In this document: piece after piece, positions 36,895-46,432 of the stretch
How positions within the stretch are numbered: the first letter of the stretch is position 1
Layout of the letters: each line of letters opens with the position of its first letter
NCBI GenBank assembly: GCA_947493035.1
Contig: CANLOW010000004.1
Span: forward strand, 234,889 to 298,888
Origin: an uncultured Aquimarina sp.
GTDB lineage: Bacteria; Bacteroidota; Bacteroidia; Flavobacteriales; Flavobacteriaceae
Length of the DNA stretch: 64,000 nucleotides
Direction of reading: 5' to 3'
The notes under the pieces: generated by a model
Databases searched by the model: none
The model's input: the letters and a program-made list of their open reading frames with translations, nothing else
Told to the model about the DNA's origin: nothing
Program-made: the position numbers and the translations under genes

Positions 36895-38106
36895 ATGCTA
36901 GAAAAAAATGAAACTGCTTACGAAAAAGCCATCCTTATAGGCTTAGTCACTAGAGATCAAAATGAAGAAAAACTTCTTGAATTTTTAGATGAATTAGAGT
37001 TTTTAACACATACTGCTGGCGGTGAAGTGGTAAAACGCTTTACTCAAAAATTAGATCGACCTAACCCTAAAACCTTTATAGGGACAGGGAAAATGGAAGA
37101 AGTACAAGCTTATGTAGAGCAACATGATATAGGAACTGTTGTTTTTGATGATGAATTATCTCCCTCTCAACAGAAAAATATAGAGAAACTTCTAAAAGCA
37201 AAAATCATAGATCGTACTTATCTGATCTTAGATATTTTTGCACAACGTGCGCAAACCAGTTATGCCCGTACTCAAGTCGAATTAGCACAATATCAATATT
37301 TATTACCTCGCTTAGTTGGTCTATGGACGCACCTTGAACGTCAAAAAGGAGGTATCGGGATGCGTGGACCTGGGGAAACAGAGATCGAAACAGATCGACG
37401 TATTGTTCGTGACCGTATTACGCTACTTAAAAACAAGCTGAAAACCATCGATAAACAGATGGCTACGCAACGTGGTAATCGAGGAAAGTTAGTCCGAGTC
37501 GCTCTCGTAGGATATACCAATGTTGGGAAATCTACCTTAATGAATGTCATTTCTAAAAGTAATGTCTTTGCAGAAAACAAGCTTTTCGCAACACTAGATA
37601 CAACGGTTAGAAAAGTAGTTATTGGCAACCTCCCATTTTTATTAAGTGATACTGTAGGTTTCATTCGAAAACTCCCTACGCAATTAGTGGAGAGCTTTAA
37701 AAGTACGCTAGATGAAGTACGCGAAGCTGATCTATTATTACATGTTGTAGATATTTCTCACCCACAATTTGAGGATCATATTGCTTCGGTAAATCAAATT
37801 TTAGGGGAGATTGATTGTGCGGATAAACGTGCTATTATGGTATTTAATAAAATTGATGCTTACACCCACGAGACTATAGAAGAAGATGATTTAAGTACCG
37901 AGCCTACTAAAGCACATTACACTTTAGATGATTGGCGTGAAACTTGGATGAGCAAAATTGGAGATCGAGGCTTATTTATTTCTGCTGTACAAAAAGAAAA
38001 TATGGAAGATTTTAGAAAACGTGTGTATCAAGAAGTTCGCGATATACATGTTACTCGCTTTCCTTATAACAACTTCTTGTATCCCGAAGAATTTTATGAG
38101 GGGTAA
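36895..38106 (+). CDS. hflX: Ribosome-associated GTPase HflX
   Basis: The 403-residue protein has the HflX N-terminal domain (GGEVVKRFTQKLDRPNPKTFIGTGK), a coiled-coil connector with GGIGMRGPGETEIETDRR, and a G domain: G1 GYTNVGKST (206-214), G3 DTVGF, G4 NKID. It splits or rescues stalled ribosomes under stress. All nucleotide-binding motifs are intact. Confidence 0.95.
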   Translation: MLEKNETAYEKAILIGLVTRDQNEEKLLEFLDELEFLTHTAGGEVVKRFTQKLDRPNPKTFIGTGKMEEVQAYVEQHDIGTVVFDDELSPSQQKNIEKLLKAKIIDRTYLILDIFAQRAQTSYARTQVELAQYQYLLPRLVGLWTHLERQKGGIGMRGPGETEIETDRRIVRDRITLLKNKLKTIDKQMATQRGNRGKLVRVALVGYTNVGKSTLMNVISKSNVFAENKLFATLDTTVRKVVIGNLPFLLSDTVGFIRKLPTQLVESFKSTLDEVREADLLLHVVDISHPQFEDHIASVNQILGEIDCADKRAIMVFNKIDAYTHETIEEDDLSTEPTKAHYTLDDWRETWMSKIGDRGLFISAVQKENMEDFRKRVYQEVRDIHVTRFPYNNFLYPEEFYEG

Positions 38107-38185
38107 AATTTATATACAAAGTGAAATATTTTAGTTTTGTTTAGAACAACATCAATGATCTATAAATAAAAACCACAACCTCTTT

Positions 38186-38950
38186 ATGAGAATCATATCA
38201 TACAACGTCAACGGAATTCGTGCCGCATTAAAAAAAGGATTCATCGAATGGTTAACCCAAGCTGATCCAGATGTTATTTGTTTACAAGAAATCAAAGCAC
38301 AGGAAGACCAACTAGATCTATCTGTTTTTCATGAAGCGGGCTACAACTATTGTTATTGGTATAGCGCTCAAAAAAAAGGATATAGTGGCGTAGCTATTCT
38401 TTCTAAAACAAAACCTAACCATATCGAATATGGAACAGGTATTGAACATATGGACTTTGAAGGGAGAAATATCCGCGCCGATTTCGATGGTGTTTCTGTA
38501 ATGAGCATGTATTTACCTAGCGGGACGAATATGGCCCGACTAGAACACAAGTTTATGTACATGGATGATATTTTAAAATACCTAACGGAATTACGTAATG
38601 AAATCTCCAATTTAGTGGTCTGTGGAGATTATAACATATGTCATGAAGCCATCGACATTCACGACCCTGTTCGTAATAAAAAAGTATCTGGTTTCTTACC
38701 AGAAGAACGAGAGTGGTTAAGCAAATTTATGGATAGTGGCTTTATCGATTCTTTTAGGGTATTTAATCAAAAGCCTCATAATTACAGCTGGTGGAGCTAC
38801 CGTGCTAATGCTCGTGCAAATAATAAAGGATGGCGTATTGATTACAATATGGTTACCGAGCCTTTACGAGATAAATTGACTAGAGCTACCATATTACCTG
38901 AAGCTAAACATAGCGACCATTGCCCTATTTTGGTTGAAGTAGATGTATAG
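38186..38950 (+). CDS. xth: Exodeoxyribonuclease III
   Basis: The 254-residue AP endonuclease of the ExoIII type starts MRIISYNVNGIRAA. It has CLQEIKAQ (metal Glu), VVCGDYNICHEAIDIHDP and the C-terminal SDHCPI. It cuts at abasic sites and digests 3' ends in base-excision repair. Length is normal. Confidence 0.94.
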   Translation: MRIISYNVNGIRAALKKGFIEWLTQADPDVICLQEIKAQEDQLDLSVFHEAGYNYCYWYSAQKKGYSGVAILSKTKPNHIEYGTGIEHMDFEGRNIRADFDGVSVMSMYLPSGTNMARLEHKFMYMDDILKYLTELRNEISNLVVCGDYNICHEAIDIHDPVRNKKVSGFLPEEREWLSKFMDSGFIDSFRVFNQKPHNYSWWSYRANARANNKGWRIDYNMVTEPLRDKLTRATILPEAKHSDHCPILVEVDV

Positions 38951-38989
38951 CATTCAATATTTAAAATTTAAGGTTCAAAATTATTCAGC

Positions 38990-39499
38990 ATGAAAATTGA
39001 TGATTTACCATTTATGCCCGAATTCTTCGATCGCTATATTAATTTGGTGGATCGAAATGTAACGCTGATAGACGAATTAAAGAAAAGTATCGATGTTTTT
39101 GATGAAGTTATTCCACAGCTAAAAGAAAAAGTAGATTTTAGATATCAAGAAGGGAAATGGTCTGTCAAAGAATTGCTTCAGCACTGTATCGACACAGAAC
39201 GTGTTTTGGCTTATCGCGCATTGGTTTTCTCTAGAGAAGGAAATGTTGATTTAGCAGGAATGGATGAGAATATATATGCCCAAAATGCTATTGTAGGTAC
39301 TAGGTCTATTGATGATTTAATCAATGAGTTTAAAGTAATACGACAATCATCTATATATCTATTTGAGAATCTCAGCAAAGAACAACTAGTACAGATAGGC
39401 ACTTGCTTTGCTAAAGAAATGACTCCTCTAGCTATTGGCTTTGTCATTATCGGCCACCCTACTCATCATCTTAATACATTGAGAGAAAAATACTTTTAA
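38990..39499 (+). CDS. DinB-like domain protein
   Basis: The 169-residue four-helix DinB fold has the metal-binding His residues in LLQHCIDTERVLAYRAL and GHPTHHLNTLREKY. The family includes thiol-dependent transferases such as those acting with bacillithiol; function here is not determined. The spacer upstream (38951-38985) holds a short TTCAATATTTAA-type word also found near 43600. Confidence 0.85.
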   Translation: MKIDDLPFMPEFFDRYINLVDRNVTLIDELKKSIDVFDEVIPQLKEKVDFRYQEGKWSVKELLQHCIDTERVLAYRALVFSREGNVDLAGMDENIYAQNAIVGTRSIDDLINEFKVIRQSSIYLFENLSKEQLVQIGTCFAKEMTPLAIGFVIIGHPTHHLNTLREKYF

Positions 39500-39519
39500 T
39501 AATAAGCTACCTAAGCAAA

Positions 39520-39573
39520 GTAACAAGAATCAATACTAACATTTCACTATTACATCGTATTGATTCTTGCTAC
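39520..39573. repeat. 17-bp inverted repeat between convergent genes
   Basis: GTAACAAGAATCAATAC (39520-39536) pairs with GTATTGATTCTTGCTAC (39557-39573) with one mismatch and a 20-base loop. It separates the DinB gene from the convergent azoreductase gene. No T run follows, so it is not a textbook terminator. Confidence 0.7.
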
Positions 39574-39581
39574 TCTATAGA

Positions 39582-40202
39582 TTAATTGTACCACTCTGTA
39601 CTCAAAGCATCTATCTTTTTATAATTTTCAGCTAATACCTCATCATATTTATCTGCATATTGCTGTGTCCCGTAAGCGTGTATATTAGACGTTTCTACTC
39701 CCATAAAACCAAAACAAGTATTAATTAATGGAGTCGCAAAATCCATAGTATTCAATGGCTCGATAGCAAAATCACTTCCACTAGTCATTAAAGAAAGTGC
39801 CTTTGTTCCTTTTAACAAACCTTCCATTTGCCCTTCTGCATTGAAACCAAAAGTTTTATCCTTTTGGATGATTGCATCGAACCAAGCTTTCACCGTACCT
39901 GGAACAGAAAAATTATACATAGGTGTCACTAAAACTATAAAATCAGCTTCAATAGCTTTCTTTGTTAATTCATCATTCTTCTCTAATAATTTTGCACTTT
40001 CACTATCTGGTGCAACCCCTCCAAAATTTCTAGCCACTAACGGGTTTAAGTTTTCCTTTAGCAATAAATCAGGTGTAGTTTCTGTTAAATCTACTACTGT
40101 AATCTCTGTTTTCCTTTGATTAATTTTCAAGAAATAATCTCCTAACTTTTTAGTATTCGAACCTTCTCTTGCAGTATAAGTAACAATCAATGTTTTTGAC
40201 AT
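39582..40202 (-). CDS. FMN-dependent NADH-azoreductase-like flavoprotein
   Basis: The 206-residue flavodoxin-fold protein has VTYTAREGSNTKKLGDYF (phosphate loop), the FMN-binding VLVTPMYNFSVPGTVKAWFDAI and a second FMN loop LMTSGSDF. This is the AzoR/NQO-type pattern. It reduces quinones or azo compounds with NAD(P)H. It is transcribed divergently from hemW, with 115 bases between them. Confidence 0.88.
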   Translation of the reverse strand: MSKTLIVTYTAREGSNTKKLGDYFLKINQRKTEITVVDLTETTPDLLLKENLNPLVARNFGGVAPDSESAKLLEKNDELTKKAIEADFIVLVTPMYNFSVPGTVKAWFDAIIQKDKTFGFNAEGQMEGLLKGTKALSLMTSGSDFAIEPLNTMDFATPLINTCFGFMGVETSNIHAYGTQQYADKYDEVLAENYKKIDALSTEWYN

Positions 40203-40317
40203 GTGTTTAATTTAAATTTATTAGAGAAACAATTTCTAAAAAAACTCAATTCGAATAAGGCTTATCTCTATTTTTACCAAATATTTAACGTAACACTCTT
40301 TACATAAAACTTAAGTC

Positions 40318-41445
40318 ATAGCAAGTATTTATATACATATCCCATTTTGCAAGAAAGCCTGTCATTATTGTGACTTCCATTTTTCTACTTCACTTAAGTA
40401 CAAATCGAAAGTTATCGATGCTTTATGCAAAGAATTAATCTTACGAAAAGGTGAAGCAGAAACGTTATGTATTGAAAATATTTATTTTGGAGGAGGCACT
40501 CCTTCTTTGTGTAGTAATGATGAAATCATTCGTATTCTAAATACAGTTTTTGAGCATTATGAAATCACTGAAAATCCTGAAATCACTTTAGAAGCTAATC
40601 CCGACGACCTATTCTCTGAGAAGATCAAGGCTTTGTCTGACTCCCCTATAAACAGATTGAGTATCGGGGTACAATCTTTTTTTGAAGAAGATTTAACCCT
40701 TATGAACCGAGCACATAATGCTAAAGAAGCTTTGGAAAGCATTACACTTGCCAAACGTTATTTTGATAATATCTCGGTGGACTTGATTTATGGAATCCCC
40801 AAAATGTCTTTAGATCGCTGGAATCAAAATATAGATACAATACTTGATCTTAACATTCCCCATGTATCTTGTTATGCGCTTACTGTCGAAGAAAACACCG
40901 CTTTAGAGAAATTGATCACTACAGGTAAAATAGCCCCTACAAATGACAGCCTCGCTGCAAAGCACTACCAACATTTAGTAAAACGATTAGAAAGTGAAGG
41001 CTATATCAATTATGAATTTTCAAACTTTGGAAAGCCTAACTACTTCAGCCGAAACAACACTAATTATTGGCTAGGAAAGCCATACATCGGCATTGGACCT
41101 TCAGCGCATTCGTTTGATGGAGTTTCCAGAAGCTGGAATATCACCAATAACATCAAATATTTCAAGGCTATAGAAAATGATGTATTGCCTTCTGAAAAAG
41201 AAATGCTATCAGTAATAGATCGATATAACGAATATATCATGACGGGGCTTCGCACACAATGGGGGGTTTCTATAGATAAAATCGAAAGTGATTTTGGTGT
41301 AGTCTATCGAAAACACCTAGAAAAAGAGAGTCTAGCACTTATAAATCAAGGATTGATTATTGAAGAAAAAGGTCTCTATCATCTTACCCAAGAAGGAAAA
41401 TTTTTAGGAGATGGCATATCAAGTAAGCTGTTTTTTGTAGATTGA
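40318..41445 (+). CDS. hemW: HemW-like radical SAM protein with apparent non-canonical start
   Basis: The frame encodes the full HemW pattern: IYIHIPFCKKACHYCDFH with the three cluster Cys, then IYFGGGTPSLC, EANPDD, RLSIGVQSF, VDLIYGIP and CYALTVEENTAL. The segment before residue 60 is intact, so the gene cannot start at the first downstream TTG (40507). Upstream of the first Cys no ATG, GTG or TTG exists: an in-frame TAA is at 40312-40314, then GTC, then ATA-GCA-AGT. Homologues begin Met-Ala/Ser-Gly/Ser-Ile-Tyr-Ile, so ATA at 40318 is the probable start (375 residues). HemW is a heme chaperone related to coproporphyrinogen oxidase HemN. Confidence 0.85.
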   Translation: MASIYIHIPFCKKACHYCDFHFSTSLKYKSKVIDALCKELILRKGEAETLCIENIYFGGGTPSLCSNDEIIRILNTVFEHYEITENPEITLEANPDDLFSEKIKALSDSPINRLSIGVQSFFEEDLTLMNRAHNAKEALESITLAKRYFDNISVDLIYGIPKMSLDRWNQNIDTILDLNIPHVSCYALTVEENTALEKLITTGKIAPTNDSLAAKHYQHLVKRLESEGYINYEFSNFGKPNYFSRNNTNYWLGKPYIGIGPSAHSFDGVSRSWNITNNIKYFKAIENDVLPSEKEMLSVIDRYNEYIMTGLRTQWGVSIDKIESDFGVVYRKHLEKESLALINQGLIIEEKGLYHLTQEGKFLGDGISSKLFFVD

Positions 41446-41449
41446 TATT

Positions 41450-42196
41450 ATGAAAGCGGTTATAGAAATTGATCAACAGAAATTCCACATAGATTTGTCC
41501 AAACCCATAGACATTTCTATCCCTATTAGAAATAACGAAGGAGTGAATGCCTGGTATGTAGATCATTCAAAAATTGAACCTCAACAATTAGGCGATTGGG
41601 TGGGAAGTACAGAAAAAGGAGCTGCTGTCAATTTTAACCAGATTCAATTCAACCCGCATTCTCACGGAACGCATACGGAAAGTATTGGTCACATTTTATC
41701 AAATGCGCCCTCTATCAACAAAGTACTTAACGAGTATTTTTTTAGAGCTACATTAATTACCATTTCTCCAATACAACAAGGAGATGATTTTAAAATCACA
41801 AAAGAGGTATTAGAAAAAGCCTTAGTCAATACCATAATTCATGAAGCGCTTATCATTCGATTAACTCCTAATACCGAAAAGAAAAAGGCTATTGACTACA
41901 GTAACACAAACTGGCCTTATTTCACCAAAGAGGCTATACAATTTATTGTAGATCATAATGTGTTACATCTACTCGTAGATACTCCTTCTATAGACAAAGA
42001 AAATGATGAAGGTAAACTGGAAGCACATCATACTTTTTGGCAAACAGATCGTAAAACAAGAATTGAAGCCACTATTACTGAACTCGCTTTTATTCCCAAT
42101 GAGGTAGAGGATGGCAACTATTTACTAAACCTTCAAGTGGCTGCTTTTGAAAACAATGCTGCACCTAGCAGACCCATCCTCTTTAATTTTATTTAA
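41450..42196 (+). CDS. Cyclase-family protein (kynurenine formamidase-like)
   Basis: The 248-residue alpha/beta protein of the metal-dependent cyclase/formamidase family has the signature HSHGTHTESIGHI. It differs from the usual His-x-Gly-Thr-His-x-Asp by a Glu in the Asp position. The later SIDKENDEGKLEAHHTF resembles the C-terminal metal-site helix. It lies 4 bases after hemW. The substrate is not known. Confidence 0.78.
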   Translation: MKAVIEIDQQKFHIDLSKPIDISIPIRNNEGVNAWYVDHSKIEPQQLGDWVGSTEKGAAVNFNQIQFNPHSHGTHTESIGHILSNAPSINKVLNEYFFRATLITISPIQQGDDFKITKEVLEKALVNTIIHEALIIRLTPNTEKKKAIDYSNTNWPYFTKEAIQFIVDHNVLHLLVDTPSIDKENDEGKLEAHHTFWQTDRKTRIEATITELAFIPNEVEDGNYLLNLQVAAFENNAAPSRPILFNFI

Positions 42197-42855
42197 ATCT
42201 TTGTCATCCCAATGTTCAAGAATCTTGCACTTAGCGCATTCCCGTTATTGTTTAGCACATAACGAAATCCTATAATATCATTTGCATTTAGATTATACAT
42301 CAAAACTCCTGTTCCTCCCCACCAATCTTGATTGGGCAAAGAGGCAAAGCCTCTAGTTAAATACCCTATCAAATTCCCGTTTCGAAAAGCACCTATAATA
42401 TACTTCGTATCTCCAGCAGGCATATTATTGGTAGACAATTCAGCTGACATCAAATAGGTACCTGCTTCGGATATTTGAATACGGCCATTACCCAAAACTG
42501 TAAACACTCCTCCCGTATTAACCTGTGTATGAGAAGCATTCAACGGAAAATCAAAATAAGTATTTGTTGTATTAGGCAATAGTGTATTATTCCCTGCTGC
42601 TGACCTATTTAATACTATCGTTTTTCTTATTTCTTCTGCTAGTCTAATCCAATTCGTTCCATCAAACTGATATAAAGAACCTACATCTTGATTATACACC
42701 AATGTCCCTGCTTGAATTCCTTGAGCAGCTCCACTAATAATCATATCAGCATTAGAAACATTAGGTATCCCCATTAGTGCACCTGGTTCTAATTGACCGT
42801 AAATATTTGATATCACACAAAAGGCAAACACACAAAAACAGAATTTAATATTCAT
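42193..42855 (-). CDS. Secreted C1q/TNF-like jelly-roll protein (hypothetical)
   Basis: The 220-residue protein has a signal peptide ending IYG. A short segment typical of Bacteroidota tail-like surface proteins (GTLVYNQDVGSLYQFDGTNWIRL) is followed by a beta-rich domain resembling C1q (ISEAGTYLMSAELS, GTGVLMYNLNANDIIGFRY). It overlaps the convergent cyclase gene by 4 bases. Probably extracellular; binding partner unknown. Confidence 0.6.
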   Translation of the reverse strand: MNIKFCFCVFAFCVISNIYGQLEPGALMGIPNVSNADMIISGAAQGIQAGTLVYNQDVGSLYQFDGTNWIRLAEEIRKTIVLNRSAAGNNTLLPNTTNTYFDFPLNASHTQVNTGGVFTVLGNGRIQISEAGTYLMSAELSTNNMPAGDTKYIIGAFRNGNLIGYLTRGFASLPNQDWWGGTGVLMYNLNANDIIGFRYVLNNNGNALSARFLNIGMTKI

Positions 42856-42908
42856 ATTAGGTTGATTTAAGCCCTAAAGGTAAAATTTCTTTTTAGTAAT
42901 TTTAACAT

Positions 42909-43541
42909 ATGGAATTATTGTTAGCTGGACTTATCGGAGGTGCCATTATCACCTATTTTATTTTTTCAAGGTTTAATTTTGTTAGCAGAAAAAAGAATAC
43001 TATTACGCAAGCCACTGTACTTAAAGATAAAATTCGACAAGTATGTAAATTGATTTCCGTAGAGGGTGACTTTGCAGAGATTTATCATTATGAAAGTGTT
43101 CGAGATAAATTTTTTGATGTATTACTAGGAAAGAAGAAAGCGCTTATCCTTATTAATGCTAAAGCACACATCGGTTTTGATTTATCTAAGGTAAAAATTG
43201 AATCTGATACCAAATCCAAAACCATCAAACTGAATCATTTTCCGCAACCTGAGTTAATGACTATTGAAACCGATTTTAAATATTACGATAAAAAAGAAGG
43301 CTGGTTAAACCCTTTTACTTCTACAGACCTGAATGAGATTAATGTTGAAGCTAAACAATATATCATTGACAAAATCCCTCAGAGTGGTCTAATTACTGAA
43401 GCTAGAAAGGAAGCACTTAATACGATTCTATTAGTTGAGAGTATTGCGGGTTCTATTGGCTGGAAATTAGATTACACCGCTTTGGAACTGGATGATGTCG
43501 CTCCTAAAAAAATTGGAAGCGGATTTGAAATTCATGATTAA
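42909..43541 (+). CDS. DUF4230 domain membrane-anchored protein
   Basis: The 210-residue protein has a single N-terminal membrane helix (about 3-20). A DUF4230-type domain follows with LKDKIRQVCKLISVEGDFAEIY, KKKALILINAKAHIGFDLSKV, and a stretch with Pro-Glu-Leu. Function unknown. It is transcribed divergently from the C1q-like gene. Confidence 0.75.
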   Translation: MELLLAGLIGGAIITYFIFSRFNFVSRKKNTITQATVLKDKIRQVCKLISVEGDFAEIYHYESVRDKFFDVLLGKKKALILINAKAHIGFDLSKVKIESDTKSKTIKLNHFPQPELMTIETDFKYYDKKEGWLNPFTSTDLNEINVEAKQYIIDKIPQSGLITEARKEALNTILLVESIAGSIGWKLDYTALELDDVAPKKIGSGFEIHD

Positions 43542-43616
43542 AGCTTGTATAATAGAATCAAATATCTAGGTTCAAGAAATAAAACCTTGAATCTTGAACA
43601 TTAAATATTGAATCTA

Positions 43617-43976
43617 ATGGACATCGAAACATACCGCAATTATTGTTTAAGCAAAAAGGGAGTTACAGAATCGTTCCCTTTTGATGAAGAAGTCTTAGTA
43701 TTCAAAGTTCTTAAAAAAGTCTTTGCTTTAGGAAGTATCGACGCTATCCCCTTAAAAATAAATCTTAAATGCGACCCTGATAAAGCTATTGAATACCGTG
43801 AAAAATATGAAGATATACAACCTGGATATCATATGAATAAAAAGCATTGGAATACAGTAAATTTTCACGGAAATATCGATGATGATCTTTTAAAACACTT
43901 AATAAATCATTCTTACGAGCTTGTAGTCTCAAAAATGACCAAAAAAAATAGAGAACTTTTAAAAACCTTAGAATAA
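43617..43976 (+). CDS. MmcQ/YjbR family protein
   Basis: The 119-residue protein starts at ATG 43617 (an in-frame TTG nine bases upstream is less likely). It has YCLSKKGVTESFPFDE, VFKVLKKVFALGS, LKCDPDKAIEYREKYEDI and PGYHMNKKHWNTV, the MmcQ/YjbR pattern with a CyaY-like fold. It is annotated as DNA-binding in some members; function unproven. Confidence 0.88.
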   Translation: MDIETYRNYCLSKKGVTESFPFDEEVLVFKVLKKVFALGSIDAIPLKINLKCDPDKAIEYREKYEDIQPGYHMNKKHWNTVNFHGNIDDDLLKHLINHSYELVVSKMTKKNRELLKTLE

Positions 43977-44003
43977 TTTTATAGCATAATTAAAAAATAT
44001 ACT

Positions 44004-44011
44004 TATATTTG
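44004..44011 (+). promoter_or_regulatory. -7 box of the tRNA-Leu promoter
   Basis: TATATTTG matches TAnnTTTG exactly, 16 bases before the tRNA. The upstream -33 element is not clear. Confidence 0.5.
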
Positions 44012-44027
44012 CAAACTCAAAATTAAT

Positions 44028-44109
44028 GCGGGCGTGGTGGAATTGGTAGACACGCTAGACTTAGGATCTAGTGCCGCGAGGTGTGAGAGTTCGAGTCTCT
44101 CCGCCCGTA
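44028..44109 (+). tRNA. tRNA-Leu (anticodon UAG)
   Basis: The 82-base gene has an acceptor stem GCGGGCG (44028-44034) pairing with CGCCCGT (44102-44108, G-T at the end), discriminator A at 44109, and D-arm GGTGGAATTGGTAGAC. The anticodon stem CTAGA/TCTAG encloses CTTAGGA, reading anticodon TAG. A long variable arm of class II follows, then T-arm GAGAG-TTCGAGT-CTCTC. The CCA end is not encoded. Confidence 0.97.
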
Positions 44110-44114
44110 CAAAG

Positions 44115-44142
44115 AAAGCTTCTCAAACGAGAGGCTTTTTTT
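44115..44142 (+). terminator. Terminator of tRNA-Leu
   Basis: AAAGCTTCTC (44115-44124) pairs with GAGAGGCTTT (44129-44138) around AAAC, with one G-T pair, followed by further Ts. It is 5 bases after the tRNA and overlaps the stop of the convergent gene at 44141. Confidence 0.85.
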
Positions 44143-45631
44143 ATGATTTTACACTAACTACATCTAAAGTCGTTTTGTACACATTTTCTCTAAGTGTTTT
44201 TGCTTTTAACCAAGCATAAAAACTAAGATCAAAAATATCAATATCAGGATCAGTGCCATATCCAAATATACTTTCAATTTTAGCACTAAAGTCATCTACA
44301 TCAATATTGCCTCCTGTTTTATGATATAGAGCAATTAGTTTTAAGAAACCTAAAGCCTTGTGTTCTCCTTGCTGTTTTAGGTAACCATTATATTTTTTCC
44401 TAAAACTATTAATTCTTGCATCTACAATATCAATATGATCTAACTCTATATGAATTAGCAATTCGATTAAATTTTTCTTGATCACCCAAACTAGACTTGT
44501 CTTATTAACATACCATTGATCACTATTCCTAAACGTATTGATCAAACGAAGCCCTTCTCTAAATCGTTCTTGTTGTAAATAATAAACAATCAAACTCAAT
44601 TTTAAATCAAAAATATATGAGGACTGATTCTTTAGATACCTCTTGTAAGGAAAGTTCTCTAACATAGAAATAGCCGCTTCAAAATTACCTGTGTAATTTA
44701 AATTGAATGCTTTTAGCAAAACATATTGAGGTTCGAATAAGTGCTTATACCTCTTATCTTTTTGCATTTGAAATTCCATAAGGGAAAGATATCGCATAGA
44801 ATCATCAAACGCTTTATTCCTAAAATAGGCATTGGCAACGAAATACAAAATCTGAATATCATGAAATAGCTTCTTACCTGTTATTTGCTCTTTATCCTTA
44901 ATTATTGAATAAGTTCTTTCTATAAAAGGAAGCAATAATTTATAGTTACGAGTCCTATACCCTATGAAATTGGCCATAGTGACTACTTTTACTAAAGATC
45001 TATATGAAAAATCTTCAGATACATTTACATCAAACTTCACCAACAACTCTTCTACCAGTTTAGCATAATTCCGATCTGGCTTTAGGAATTCTTGCTGAAT
45101 ACTTGCACAAAAAAGATTTACACCTTCCTCTTGTAATAACTTTACTTTATTTTGTTTCGCTACTTTAAGAAGATTTTCAAAATCAATTGACACATCTAAG
45201 TGTGCATACTGTATACGGGTGTAATAAATCTCGTTAAGGATACTGAATTGCTCTAACGCCAGTGCTTTTGATTCTGCCTTACGAAGCATCTTGAAAGCCA
45301 ACTGAAATTGCTCTTTCTCAAAAAAAACATTACTTATTACCAAAAACTTCAGTGTTTGAAGGTCTTCTGATCGTTCGTTTTCGAAACTCTTGGATGCGAT
45401 GAAGTCAATTAAATTGTCGAATAATCGCTTAGATAATGCGTGTAATGCATTCTTGTTTCTTTTTCCATAAATCACCACATCTATATCTCGTAACACTTCT
45501 TGAGAGCAAAGCAGCTTGAATAATGCTACGTTTTTAGTATCATTTCGCTTATTCCTTCCTTTTAAATAAGTAACGAATTCGGCTCTTTCTTCTTTAGAAA
45601 GTGTTTTTAAGATAGAGTCTAAATATTTCAA
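44141..45631 (-). CDS. Conserved hypothetical helical-repeat protein
   Basis: I do not recognise a named family for this 496-residue protein. It is soluble and mainly helical, with repeated Leu/Phe/Tyr-rich helices such as FFEKEQFQLAFKMLRKAESKALALE and YFRNKAFDDSMRYLSLMEFQMQ that look TPR-like. It has no signal peptide or membrane segment. The start MKYLDSILKTLSKEERAEF is well defined. It is probably a flavobacterial scaffold-type protein; it is transcribed toward tRNA-Leu. Confidence 0.7.
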   Translation of the reverse strand: MKYLDSILKTLSKEERAEFVTYLKGRNKRNDTKNVALFKLLCSQEVLRDIDVVIYGKRNKNALHALSKRLFDNLIDFIASKSFENERSEDLQTLKFLVISNVFFEKEQFQLAFKMLRKAESKALALEQFSILNEIYYTRIQYAHLDVSIDFENLLKVAKQNKVKLLQEEGVNLFCASIQQEFLKPDRNYAKLVEELLVKFDVNVSEDFSYRSLVKVVTMANFIGYRTRNYKLLLPFIERTYSIIKDKEQITGKKLFHDIQILYFVANAYFRNKAFDDSMRYLSLMEFQMQKDKRYKHLFEPQYVLLKAFNLNYTGNFEAAISMLENFPYKRYLKNQSSYIFDLKLSLIVYYLQQERFREGLRLINTFRNSDQWYVNKTSLVWVIKKNLIELLIHIELDHIDIVDARINSFRKKYNGYLKQQGEHKALGFLKLIALYHKTGGNIDVDDFSAKIESIFGYGTDPDIDIFDLSFYAWLKAKTLRENVYKTTLDVVSVKS

Positions 45632-45786
45632 TATATCGTAAGTTAAATAACCAATACCATCACTAAATAATGACTTTTATATAAAATTACTATAAATATA
45701 TCATAAGTATTTTATAAAAATAGAATTCCATAAACTTTAATTCAGTCACATCTTTGCAGTGAATTAATCATCAAAATTCAAAAATC

Positions 45787-46272
45787 ATGGAATACAAAAT
45801 TGTAAATGAAAACTCTGACGAAAAAAGTAATCAGACTTCAGAAAAAAACATTTTAGATGCTTACGATCAAAAGCCAACCTCTGCATTTATATCTGCTTCT
45901 TGGGGAGCTTTATTTATCGGTATGATTTCTTACTGTATTGGACTATGGAATGCAGAAATGGTATTGAATGAAAAAGGGTACTACTTTACTATTTTACTAT
46001 TTGGTTTATTCTCTGCTGTATCTGTACAGAAAAGTGTCCGAGATAAGCTAGAAGGCATCCCTGTAACAGACATCTATCATAGCATTAGTTGGTTTACCAC
46101 CATAATTTCTATCCTTCTTTTAGTGGTCGGATTGTGGAACGCCGATTTAGCATTAAGTGAAAAAGGGTTTTATGGTATGTCATTTACCTTAAGTTTATTT
46201 GCTGCGATTGCTGTCCAAAAGAACACTCGTGATAAAAAATTTTTAGAAGATCGAGAGGCTAAGAGTATATAA
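45787..46272 (+). CDS. YiaA/YiaB-family inner membrane protein
   Basis: The 161-residue protein has four membrane helices in two duplicate pairs. The repeat unit is seen in [40 protein letters not shown] and again in [38 protein letters not shown]. That is the yiaA/B two-helix domain twice. Function unknown. Upstream ATCTTTGCA at about 45750 is a partial -7 box. Confidence 0.88.
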   Translation: MEYKIVNENSDEKSNQTSEKNILDAYDQKPTSAFISASWGALFIGMISYCIGLWNAEMVLNEKGYYFTILLFGLFSAVSVQKSVRDKLEGIPVTDIYHSISWFTTIISILLLVVGLWNADLALSEKGFYGMSFTLSLFAAIAVQKNTRDKKFLEDREAKSI

Positions 46273-46292
46273 CACAATTTACTAAAAAATAT

Positions 46293-46367
46293 TGGAGCGA
46301 AAGCTCCATATTTTGATGATGAGTAGAGGTTGTCTTGAAAGTAATTTTCTTGGCAGCCTCTTTTTTT
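46293..46367 (+). terminator. Double hairpin terminator region after the YiaAB gene
   Basis: TGGAGC-GAAA-GCTCCA (46293-46308) is a perfect stem with a GNRA loop. A second stem, AGAGGTTGTC (46325-46334) with GGCAGCCTCT (46352-46361), has two wobble pairs and ends in seven T. The second is the likelier intrinsic terminator. Confidence 0.7.
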
Positions 46368-46432
46368 ATACAATGCGACACTAAAAAAATGAAGTATTTA
46401 TTACATTAGACGTATCAATAAATTAGAAAATT

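Noticed and set aside
40507..41445. A shorter hemW starting at TTG 40507
   Set aside because: It would remove the radical-SAM CxxxCxxC motif and the conserved IYIHIPFC start, which are intact upstream in the same frame.
44034..44219. A 61-residue plus-strand ORF starting MVELVDTLDLGSSAARCESS
   Set aside because: It is the translation of tRNA-Leu itself and its terminator, a well-known artefact.
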